Shown here: piece after piece, positions 1 through 5,799 of the stretch
Layout: every line of letters starts with the position of its first letter
Position numbering within the stretch: the stretch's first letter is position 1
DNA from: an uncultured Mucispirillum sp.
Lineage (GTDB): Bacteria > Chrysiogenota > Deferribacteres > Deferribacterales > Mucispirillaceae
Length of the DNA: 8,826 nucleotides
Assembly: GCA_945947845.1 (NCBI GenBank)
Contig: CAMEZN010000047.1
Span: 1 to 8,826 of the forward strand
Direction: 5' to 3'
Position numbers and translations under genes: made by a program
Notes under the pieces: model-generated
What the model was told of the DNA's origin: nothing
The model's database searches: none
What the model saw: only the letters and a program-made list of their open reading frames with translations

Positions 1-1
1 A

Positions 2-190
2 AAACTTCCAAAAATAGAGATTGGCGATATTATAGTTATTCATGATACTGGTGCTCATGGTCATGCAATGGGTTTTAACTATAATGGCAAACTTCGTTCT
101 GCTGAACTGCTTTTAAAACAAGATGGTTCTGTTGAAATGATTAGAAGAGCAGAAACATTAGAGGATTTGTTTGCAACATTAAAGTTTTAA
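2..190 (+). CDS. lysA: Diaminopimelate decarboxylase, C-terminal 62 residues (5' end outside window)
   Basis: This is the tail of a PLP-dependent meso-diaminopimelate decarboxylase, the cytoplasmic enzyme that makes L-lysine from meso-DAP in the last step of the DAP pathway. Only 62 codons before the TAA at 188-190 are in the window. The visible stretch contains GDIIVIHDTGAHG, then an AMGFNYNGKLRSAELL block, and ends in IRRAETLEDLFATL. In the fold-III decarboxylase family the D-x-G-A-(H/Y) segment lies in the C-terminal beta domain next to the active site, and the asparagine/tyrosine-containing block after it is typical of LysA rather than of ornithine or arginine decarboxylases. The PLP lysine and the first ~350 residues lie upstream. 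The next gene starts 26 bases downstream with no terminator between, so co-transcription is plausible. The call is confident at family level; the exact substrate is inferred from the motif. Confidence 0.88.
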   Translation, partial: KLPKIEIGDIIVIHDTGAHGHAMGFNYNGKLRSAELLLKQDGSVEMIRRAETLEDLFATLKF

Positions 191-205
191 GATATACAAA
201 ATAAA

Positions 206-216
206 AAGGAGGTGAT
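206..216 (+). promoter_or_regulatory. Extended Shine-Dalgarno sequence of the first DUF4282 gene
   Basis: AAGGAGGTGAT sits directly against the ATG at 217. All 11 bases can pair with the usual 3' end of bacterial 16S rRNA. The GGAGG core is only 4 bases from the start codon, shorter than the usual 5-9. It fixes the start at 217: a TTG at 235 matches the paralogues' first codon in alignment but lies 22 bases from this site. Confidence 0.75.
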
Positions 217-552
217 ATGCAAAAAAATTCAGTTTTGAAAAATATTGTTTTTTTAGATAGAATGTATGTGCCTTTAATTGTAAATGTATTATACATTTTA
301 TCAATTATTGCATCAATTGCTGGTGGAATATTTCTCTGTTTTTATGAACTGCCAGATATTTCCATATCTTATAATATGGATTTTTCCATTGAGATGAAAA
401 GGTATATTGCAGAAGGTATTGCACTAATTATTTTAGGACCTGTTGCAGCTCGTCTTTCTGCTGAACTGCTTATTATACTTTTTAAAATTAATGAGCAGGC
501 TGGCAAACTTGCAGATATGAGTATGTCTAATAATCAGCAGAGTGATAAATAA
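217..552 (+). CDS. DUF4282-family small membrane protein, copy 1 of 3
   Basis: A 111-residue protein with two predicted membrane helices, about residues 18-43 and 65-89, separated by a short polar loop (about 44-62). A short charged/polar tail follows. The second helix carries the block LGPVAARLSAELLIILFKI, with Arg79 and Glu83 inside an otherwise hydrophobic stretch. This ILGP-x3-R-x3-EL-x4-FKI pattern is what I recognise as DUF4282, a family of unknown function. The protein is clearly homologous to the two genes that follow, and differs from them by six extra N-terminal residues before the shared (M/L)KN-x-x-x-L start. It lies 26 bases after lysA and 15 before copy 2, so the genes are probably one transcript. 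Location is inferred to be the inner membrane. Function is unknown; a structural or stress-related membrane role would be speculation. Confidence 0.83.
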   Translation: MQKNSVLKNIVFLDRMYVPLIVNVLYILSIIASIAGGIFLCFYELPDISISYNMDFSIEMKRYIAEGIALIILGPVAARLSAELLIILFKINEQAGKLADMSMSNNQQSDK

Positions 553-567
553 AAGGTTGGTGATAAT

Positions 568-873
568 ATGAAAAATCTTTTTGTTTTAAATGGTAAGTTT
601 ATTTTGCCAATAATTATAAATATTATATATATTCTGGCAGTGATTTTTACTCTATTTTTTGGTATATATCTTATATATGATGAAGTAATTACAGGACACG
701 GCTGGGATAAAGAAGTGTTCTTAATTATTGGTCTGCTTGCTATTTTTGTTATGCCATTTGTTATAAGAATATATGCTGAATTATTTATTGTTTTATTTAA
801 AATATATAAGAAAATGAAACTGATTACAGAATTAAAAGAAAAAAAATTACAAAGAATAAATACAGGAGAATAG
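568..873 (+). CDS. DUF4282-family small membrane protein, copy 2 of 3
   Basis: A 101-residue paralogue of its two neighbours. Predicted helices are at about residues 12-37 and 50-78, with a basic C-terminal tail (KKMKLITELKEKKLQR) likely cytoplasmic by the positive-inside rule. It is the most diverged of the three: the conserved LGP before the second-helix arginine is replaced by VMP, and its tail is lysine-rich where the other copies have mixed or acidic tails. Arg67 and Glu71 of the R-x3-E pattern are kept, as is the FKI that ends the helix. The start ATG is preceded by a weak AAGGTTGGTGAT-like ribosome site. The stop is 4 bases before copy 3, which strongly implies co-translation. Function is unknown. 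Divergence of the tail while the helices are kept suggests that the three copies are not interchangeable, but this is inference. Confidence 0.8.
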   Translation: MKNLFVLNGKFILPIIINIIYILAVIFTLFFGIYLIYDEVITGHGWDKEVFLIIGLLAIFVMPFVIRIYAELFIVLFKIYKKMKLITELKEKKLQRINTGE

Positions 874-877
874 TCAT

Positions 878-1177
878 ATGAAAAACATTTTATTTTTAAA
901 TAAATTTTATACACCTAAAATAATTAATATAATATACTGGGCATCTGCAATATTATATGTTTTAACAGGTTTATTTTTAGTTATACAAGGTTATGATGCA
1001 GAAGAAAGACTTCAAGGTTTATTTTTATTTATTTTAGGACCTATTCTTGCAAGGATAGTTGCAGAATTAACAATTATTCCATTTAAAATATATGAAAGAG
1101 TTTCCAAAATAGCAGATAATATGGCAGCAGATGAAGAAAAACAAAGTGCTGAAAATAAAGAACAAGTGGATTTATAA
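878..1177 (+). CDS. DUF4282-family small membrane protein, copy 3 of 3
   Basis: A 99-residue protein that is the closest of the three to the family pattern as I know it. It has a short N terminus (MKNILFLNKFYTPKIINIIY), helix 1 at about residues 11-36, an acidic loop around residues 40-44, helix 2 at about 46-70 with ILGPILARIVAEL (Arg59, Glu63), then FKIYERVSKIAD and an acidic, glutamine-rich tail (about 82-99). An AGGAG ribosome site at 864-868 lies within the end of copy 2, nine bases before the ATG. It is the last gene of the cluster: an intrinsic terminator begins 40 bases after its stop. Function is unknown. Homology to copies 1 and 2 is visible along the full length, so tandem duplication is the simplest origin; low nucleotide similarity indicates that the duplication is old. 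Confidence 0.83.
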   Translation: MKNILFLNKFYTPKIINIIYWASAILYVLTGLFLVIQGYDAEERLQGLFLFILGPILARIVAELTIIPFKIYERVSKIADNMAADEEKQSAENKEQVDL

Positions 1178-1217
1178 AAAGCTGTGTAATTTAATAATAT
1201 TTTATTAATATAGTATT

Positions 1218-1244
1218 AAGTCCTGTTTATCAGGACTTTTTTTT
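1218..1244 (+). terminator. Rho-independent terminator after the DUF4282 cluster
   Basis: A perfect 8-bp stem AAGTCCTG / CAGGACTT with loop TTTAT is followed by an unbroken run of eight T (1237-1244). It closes the lysA-DUF4282 unit and separates it from the lipoprotein gene. The following ~43 bases to the lipoprotein start must hold that gene's promoter, or it lies upstream of the hairpin. I see TATAGT at 1244-1249 but no convincing -35 box. Confidence 0.9.
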
Positions 1245-1262
1245 ATAGTAAGAATATATTTA

Positions 1263-1286
1263 AAGGAAATTGCTAAGGAAATTGCT
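1263..1286 (+). repeat. Perfect 12-bp tandem duplication carrying two ribosome-binding sites
   Basis: AAGGAAATTGCT occurs twice back to back (1263-1274 and 1275-1286), immediately before the ATG at 1288. Each copy contains an AAGGA Shine-Dalgarno core. The second copy is ideally spaced for ATG 1288 (about 8 bases after AAGGA). The first is about the same distance upstream of copy 2's TTG at 1282, and it lies only 3 bases from the in-frame TTG at 1270. The unit length of 12 keeps the reading frame. Confidence 0.9.
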
Positions 1287-1287
1287 T

Positions 1288-4122
1288 ATGAAAAAGTTGC
1301 ATATATTATTTATATTTTTAATGTTAATCTTAATTATACCATTAGGCTGTAAAAAAGAAACAGAAAAAGAAACTAAACCAATTGCAGAAGAAACTGAAAT
1401 ATCTGATAATGTATCAGAAGATATAAAAAATCTTATTGCATCATATAATAAAATAGAAAAAAAATATAAACCAAAAAACAGGTATGAATTAAAAGAGCTG
1501 TTAAAAGATGAAAATATAAAACTTGCTGCCATAGATGTAAGTTTAATAACAAATCTTTCTTATATATTTAAGGGCACAAACAGAAAAGATTTTGAAGGCA
1601 TAGAAAGCTGGGAAGTGGCAACGAATGTTTTACAGTATAATACTTTTAAAGACACACCAATAGAAAATACTCCGCCGTCTTGGTATTTTAATCACCAGCC
1701 TGAAATATTATATACTCCTGAAAGTAAAGAGGAGCTGCAAGAGATTATATTTGATGTTGGAGCTGATATATATTTAGGCAGTATTGATGTAAGTAAACTG
1801 ACTGATTTATCAAATATTTGGATTAATGTAGATAGTTTAGCTGGTATTGAATACTGGGACTTATCTAATGTGGAAGATGTGAGCGATATAACTTTTAGTG
1901 GTTATGCTAATGTTGATATAGGACACTGGGACGTATCAAAAGTAGTAGATATGACTGGCTTCTTATCAGGCATGGAGAATTTTAATTCAGATATTTCAGA
2001 CTGGAATGTATCAAATGTAAAATCTATGTCAAAAATGTTTCTTAGCTCTCCAAAATTTAATCAGGATATAAGCCATTGGGACGTATCAAATGTAGAAGAT
2101 ATGTCTGAAATGTTTTCAGGAGCAAAAAGTTTTAATCAGGATATAAGCAGCTGGAATGTATCAAATGTGAAAAATATGGAGGAGATGTTTTATGAAGCAG
2201 AAAGTTTTAATCAATCTCTTAATAAATGGAATGTATCAAATGTAGAATTTATGGAAGATATGTTTTGTGGGGCAGCTAACTTTAATTCAGATATTTCTAT
2301 CTGGAATGTTTCAAAAGTAAAAAATATGTCTGGTATGTTTTCTAGTGCAAAAAGTTTTAATCAAGATATTAGTAAATGGAATGTATCCAGTGTAAATTTT
2401 ATGAATAATATGTTTTCTAATGCAGTTAGTTTTAATCAGAATATAAACAGCTGGAATGTATCTAATGTTTATGAGATGTCCCATATGTTTTCAGAGACAG
2501 AAAGTTTTAATCAGGATATAAGCGGCTGGAATGTATCAAATGTTTATGATATGTCATATATGTTTTTTTATGCAAAAAGTTTTAATCAAAATATAGGAAA
2601 ATGGGATTTATCAGGAGCACATAATATTAGTGGAATGTTTATGGGTGCAGAAAACTTTAATCAGGATATTAGTGAGTGGAAGTTTTCAGATACAGCTAAG
2701 ATAAATATGAGTAAACTATTTTTTGAAGCCAAGTCATTTAATCAGGATATTAGTAAATGGAATATGGCAAATGTGCATGATATATCATATATGTTTTATG
2801 GAGCAGAAAGTTTTCATCAAGATATAAGTAACTGGGATACACATAATGTTAGAAATATGGAAGCTGTATTTGCTTATATGAAAAATTTTAATGTGCCAAT
2901 AGGTAAATGGAATACTGATAATGTTACTAATATGGAAGCTGTATTTTATGAAGCAGAAAGTTTTAATCAGGATATAAGCAGCTGGAATACAGGAAATGTT
3001 AAAAGTATGAAAGATATGTTTAATGGTGCAAAAGCTTTTAATCAGCCACTTGCAGCATGGAATACAGAAAATGTAGAAAATATGTCTGGTATGTTTGCAA
3101 GAACAGATAATTTTAATCAAAATATAAGCAAATGGGATACAGAGAATGTTAAAACAATGCACGGTATGTTTGCTCATGCTTTAAGTTTCAATCAGCCTGT
3201 TGATAAGTGGAACATGGAAAAGGTGGAAGATATAACAAATATGTTTGCTAGTGCAGAAAAATTTAATCAGCCTATTAAAAAATGGAAACTTAAAAATATA
3301 AAAACAATACACGGGCTTTTCCACAATACAAAAAGTTTTAATGAAAAGCTGCCGAATATAGATGATGAACGAGATATTTTCTATGTTGATATTTTTGCAG
3401 GTTCTGGATATACATCAAAAAGACCGAAATGGTATAAAGATAATGGCACAGCATACAAAAAAAAGAATGTTATAATAGGGGATAATCAAGTATATACATT
3501 AATTCGCAATATTAGTGAGTATGTAGCTTATGAATATTATAATGATTTATCCACAATTAATACTCACTATGCAGGAGAGATTATACCACTGCCACAAGAC
3601 AGGGTAAGTTATAAAGGCATAGGAACATGGGACGTTTCAAATATACTTTATTTTTCTAAATTTTTTCGTGATTTCCCTTATTTTAATGAAGATATAAGCT
3701 CATGGGATGTATCTAATGCAACTGATATGAGCTACATGTTTTCAGGCGCATTAAAGTTTAATCAGGATATAGGCAGCTGGAATGTATCAAATGTAAGGGA
3801 TATGACTGGAATGTTTCTTGGTGCAGTAAGCTTCAACCAAGATATAAGTTTATGGAATATTTCAGAAGTAAGAACTTTTTTTCAAATGTTTGATGGTGCA
3901 AAAAGTTTTAACCAAGATTTAAACAGCTGGTGTGTTGATGGCTGGCCGTATGATGCCATGGAATCAGGAAGAAAAATTAATATTAATCATATGTTTACAG
4001 GCACCCCACTTGCAGAAGATGAAGAAAACCTGCCACAGTGGTATTTTGAATTACAAAATCATTATGCAGCTGAAGAGATGGAAGAAAATGAAGGTGATTA
4101 TGATGAGGAGTATGACGGTTAA
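1288..4122 (+). CDS. Large BspA/DUF285-repeat surface lipoprotein
   Basis: A 944-residue secreted protein. Residues 1-20 form a lipoprotein-type signal (MKK, hydrophobic core, then PLG before Cys21; proline at -3 of the lipobox is atypical), followed by a charged linker (about 22-58). The rest is a solenoid of 25-residue DUF285 (BspA-like) repeats of the form FNQDIS-x-WNVSNV-x-x-M-x-x-MF-x-x-A-x-S. Eighteen consecutive copies span residues 232-683 and three more span 799-873. Three segments end in a P-x-WY cap (PPSWY ~133, RPKWY ~716, LPQWY ~919), so the protein looks like three concatenated domains of very unequal length. The last 25 residues are strongly acidic. I chose ATG 1288 over the in-frame TTG 1270 because it gives a clean signal peptide and the best-spaced ribosome site. 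It is monocistronic between two terminators. Related repeats occur in adhesins and surface lipoproteins of host-associated bacteria; adhesion is inferred, not shown. Confidence 0.9.
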   Translation: MKKLHILFIFLMLILIIPLGCKKETEKETKPIAEETEISDNVSEDIKNLIASYNKIEKKYKPKNRYELKELLKDENIKLAAIDVSLITNLSYIFKGTNRKDFEGIESWEVATNVLQYNTFKDTPIENTPPSWYFNHQPEILYTPESKEELQEIIFDVGADIYLGSIDVSKLTDLSNIWINVDSLAGIEYWDLSNVEDVSDITFSGYANVDIGHWDVSKVVDMTGFLSGMENFNSDISDWNVSNVKSMSKMFLSSPKFNQDISHWDVSNVEDMSEMFSGAKSFNQDISSWNVSNVKNMEEMFYEAESFNQSLNKWNVSNVEFMEDMFCGAANFNSDISIWNVSKVKNMSGMFSSAKSFNQDISKWNVSSVNFMNNMFSNAVSFNQNINSWNVSNVYEMSHMFSETESFNQDISGWNVSNVYDMSYMFFYAKSFNQNIGKWDLSGAHNISGMFMGAENFNQDISEWKFSDTAKINMSKLFFEAKSFNQDISKWNMANVHDISYMFYGAESFHQDISNWDTHNVRNMEAVFAYMKNFNVPIGKWNTDNVTNMEAVFYEAESFNQDISSWNTGNVKSMKDMFNGAKAFNQPLAAWNTENVENMSGMFARTDNFNQNISKWDTENVKTMHGMFAHALSFNQPVDKWNMEKVEDITNMFASAEKFNQPIKKWKLKNIKTIHGLFHNTKSFNEKLPNIDDERDIFYVDIFAGSGYTSKRPKWYKDNGTAYKKKNVIIGDNQVYTLIRNISEYVAYEYYNDLSTINTHYAGEIIPLPQDRVSYKGIGTWDVSNILYFSKFFRDFPYFNEDISSWDVSNATDMSYMFSGALKFNQDIGSWNVSNVRDMTGMFLGAVSFNQDISLWNISEVRTFFQMFDGAKSFNQDLNSWCVDGWPYDAMESGRKININHMFTGTPLAEDEENLPQWYFELQNHYAAEEMEENEGDYDEEYDG
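1981..3336 (+). repeat. 18 tandem 75-bp coding repeats (DUF285 array 1)
   Basis: Uninterrupted in-frame repeats, each beginning with the FN/FH phenylalanine codon. Seventeen are exactly 25 codons and the tenth is 27 (two extra residues in KFSDTAKINMS), which gives 452 codons in total. Repeats 1-8 read W(N/D)VS; repeats 12-16 read W(N/D)T-x-NV, a distinct subfamily; repeats 9-11, 17 and 18 are irregular. Stretches such as AATCAGGATATAAGCAGCTG recur exactly at distant sites (for example near 2137 and 2965), which argues for expansion or conversion within the array. Confidence 0.93.
3682..3906 (+). repeat. Three tandem 75-bp coding repeats (DUF285 array 2)
   Basis: Three further 25-codon units return to the WDVSN/WNVSN subfamily, separated from array 1 by about 115 non-repeat codons (3337-3681). 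A degenerate fourth unit (FNQDLNSWCVDGW) follows at 3907 and leads into the terminal P-x-WY cap. The middle unit shares long exact nucleotide runs with array 1 units, so the two arrays are related by duplication. Confidence 0.9.
3999..4014 (+). promoter_or_regulatory. Sigma-54-like -24/-12 sequence inside the lipoprotein gene
   Basis: AGGCACCCCACTTGCA matches the TGGCACG-N4-TTGCA consensus at all but two positions, with GG and GC exactly 12 bases apart. It encodes TGTPLA near the end of the lipoprotein. A transcript from about 4026 would run to the terminator ending at 4177, about 150 nt. The match may be coincidental coding sequence. Confidence 0.3.
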
Positions 4123-4147
4123 GGATAATATGTAAATATATATTGCA

Positions 4148-4177
4148 GGCACTAATTTTTTAATTAGTGCCTTTTTT
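4148..4177 (+). terminator. Rho-independent terminator after the lipoprotein gene
   Basis: A perfect 10-bp stem GGCACTAATT / AATTAGTGCC with a TTTT loop is followed by six T (4172-4177). It lies 25 bases after the lipoprotein stop and isolates that gene from gpmI. Confidence 0.93.
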
Positions 4178-4218
4178 GTATAAATTGTATTGATTATACA
4201 GCCTTTTTTAAAATTATC

Positions 4219-4247
4219 TTGTATTTTTTAATAATCTAAACTAAAAT
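4219..4247 (+). promoter_or_regulatory. Putative sigma-70-type promoter for gpmI-comF-GNAT
   Basis: TTGTAT (4219-4224) and TAAAAT (4242-4247) are separated by 17 bases. The -10 matches TATAAT at five of six positions; the -35 matches TTGACA at only three. It lies between the upstream terminator and the gpmI start, where a promoter is required, about 30 bases before the ATG. The DNA is so AT-rich that alternatives are possible. Confidence 0.45.
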
Positions 4248-4276
4248 TTATAAAATCTATTAAAAAGGAGAAGATA

Positions 4277-5794
4277 ATGGATAAACAAAAAGTAATTCTT
4301 CTTATTCTTGACGGCTGGGGTTATAGAAAAGATACAGAACATAATGCAGTATTAGCAGCAAATCCTGTTAATTTTAAATCACTTTTACAGGATAATAAAT
4401 GGACATTGATTGATGCTTCTGAGGAGCGTGTTGGGCTGCCATCAGGTCAGATGGGTAACTCAGAAGTAGGTCATACAAATATAGGAGCTGGTAGAATAGT
4501 ATATCAAGACCTGCTTCGTATTTCTAATGATATTAAATCAGGTGGAGCAAAAAACAACCCTGTAATTAAAAAATTAATGGAAGATACTAAAAATGGCAGC
4601 GGCAGGCTTCATCTTTTAGGGCTTATCTCTGACGGCGGTGTTCATTCCCATATAGAGCACTTTAAAGGAATATGCATGATAGCTAAGGAATATGGCATAA
4701 AAGAAGTATATATCCATGCTTTTACAGACGGCAGAGATACACCACCTAACAGCGGTTTAGGCTATATTACAGATTTAGATAACTTTTTAAAAGAAAATAA
4801 TGCAGGTAAGATTGCAGATATTACAGGCAGATTTTATGCTATGGATAGAGATAAACGCTGGGACAGGGTAGAAAAAGCATGGAACCTGCTTAGAAACGGT
4901 ATAGGTGAAAGTCAAGCAGCTACTCCAATAGAAGCTATGAAAGCAAGCACAGAAACAGATGAATTTATTAAACCAGTGAAAATTACAGGAGTAGACGGCA
5001 CATTAAAAGACGGCGATAATGTATTTATGATGAATTTCAGAGCGGATAGAGTTCGTGAAATAGTAAGCATTATGATACAGGATAATTTTGATGGATTTAA
5101 CCGCGGAGCAAAACCAAAACTTAATATTATTACAATGACAGAATATGAAAAATCATTCGGACTTCCTATTGCATATCCACCAGAAGATTTAGTAAATATT
5201 TTAGGGGAAGTTATTAGTAACAGCTGTTTAAAGCAGTTAAGAATAGCTGAAACAGAAAAATATGCCCATGTAACATACTTCTTCAACGGCGGAAGAGAAG
5301 AACCATTTAAAAATGAAGAAAGAGCATTAATTGCTTCGCCAAGAGATGTGGCAACTTATGACTTAAAACCGCAGATGAGCATTTATGAAGTAGAATCAAA
5401 ATTTGAAGAACTTTTCAGAAAAGGCGATATAGATGTGGTTATTATGAATTTTGCTAATCCTGATATGGTAGGTCATACTGGTGTAGAAGAAGCTGCAACA
5501 AAAGCATGCAGGGCAGTAGATGAATGTTTAGGCAAAGTTATGCAGACAGCTCGTGATATGAATGCTGTTTTATTTGTTACAGCAGACCATGGCAACTCAG
5601 AGCAAATGTGGGATTATGAAAATAATCAGCCACACACAGCTCACACATTGAACCCAGTAGTGTTTGCAGTATATAATTATAAAGGCAGCTTAAACGGTAT
5701 TCATGGCAAACTGGCAGATATTGCACCAACAATATTAAAAGTGCTGAATATTGCTCAGCCAAAAGAAATGACTGGTGAAAGCCTTTTAGCTTAA
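4277..5794 (+). CDS. gpmI: 2,3-bisphosphoglycerate-independent phosphoglycerate mutase
   Basis: A cytoplasmic glycolytic enzyme that interconverts 3- and 2-phosphoglycerate through a phosphoserine intermediate, using two Mn ions. At 505 residues it is full length for the family. Metal- and substrate-binding residues can be read in the expected order: Asp12 (LDGWG), catalytic Ser62 (GQMGNSEVGH), His123 (SDGGVHSH), Arg153/Asp154 (DGRDTPP), Arg185 and Arg191, the FRADR block (Arg255, Arg258), Lys328 (ETEKYAH), Asp396 and His400 (NPDMVGH), Asp437/His438 (TADHGN) and His456 (PHTAH). It ends with the usual LADIAPTIL and MTGESL. The AGGAG at 4266-4270 sits 6 bases before the ATG. It is the first gene of an operon with comF (5-base gap) and a GNAT gene. 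No residue appears to be missing, so it should be active. Confidence 0.98.
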   Translation: MDKQKVILLILDGWGYRKDTEHNAVLAANPVNFKSLLQDNKWTLIDASEERVGLPSGQMGNSEVGHTNIGAGRIVYQDLLRISNDIKSGGAKNNPVIKKLMEDTKNGSGRLHLLGLISDGGVHSHIEHFKGICMIAKEYGIKEVYIHAFTDGRDTPPNSGLGYITDLDNFLKENNAGKIADITGRFYAMDRDKRWDRVEKAWNLLRNGIGESQAATPIEAMKASTETDEFIKPVKITGVDGTLKDGDNVFMMNFRADRVREIVSIMIQDNFDGFNRGAKPKLNIITMTEYEKSFGLPIAYPPEDLVNILGEVISNSCLKQLRIAETEKYAHVTYFFNGGREEPFKNEERALIASPRDVATYDLKPQMSIYEVESKFEELFRKGDIDVVIMNFANPDMVGHTGVEEAATKACRAVDECLGKVMQTARDMNAVLFVTADHGNSEQMWDYENNQPHTAHTLNPVVFAVYNYKGSLNGIHGKLADIAPTILKVLNIAQPKEMTGESLLA

Positions 5795-5799
5795 TAAAT

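Noticed and set aside
534..914. Minus-strand open frame opposite DUF4282 copy 2
   Set aside because: It overlaps a gene with good homology and ribosome sites, and its translation resembles no family I know; AT-rich DNA readily gives such shadow frames.
1270..1287. Earlier in-frame TTG start (1270) for the large lipoprotein
   Set aside because: It would add six residues before the signal peptide, lies too close to its own ribosome site, and is part of the 12-bp duplication. ATG 1288 has a well-placed AAGGA and gives a normal MKK signal start.
1178..1287. A clear promoter for the lipoprotein gene
   Set aside because: Several TATA-like hexamers are present in this AT-rich gap, but none has an acceptable -35 at 16-18 bases, so I did not annotate one.
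2785..3177. Open frame of 130 codons on the minus strand inside the repeat array
   Set aside because: It is the antisense of the 75-bp coding repeats. Its repetitive, Cys/His/Ile-rich translation simply mirrors them, and it has no independent start signals.
1981..3906. CRISPR array or non-coding satellite
   Set aside because: The 75-bp period is a whole number of codons, the repeats diverge mostly as protein repeats do, and one continuous frame runs through all of them with no spacers.
3932..4135. Small plus-strand frame overlapping the lipoprotein end
   Set aside because: It is out of frame with the lipoprotein and lacks a ribosome site; its basic, Met-rich translation is an artefact of the acidic tail codons read in another frame.
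4912..5286. Minus-strand open frame inside gpmI
   Set aside because: It is fully contained in a strongly conserved enzyme gene and has no supporting start signal or recognisable motif.
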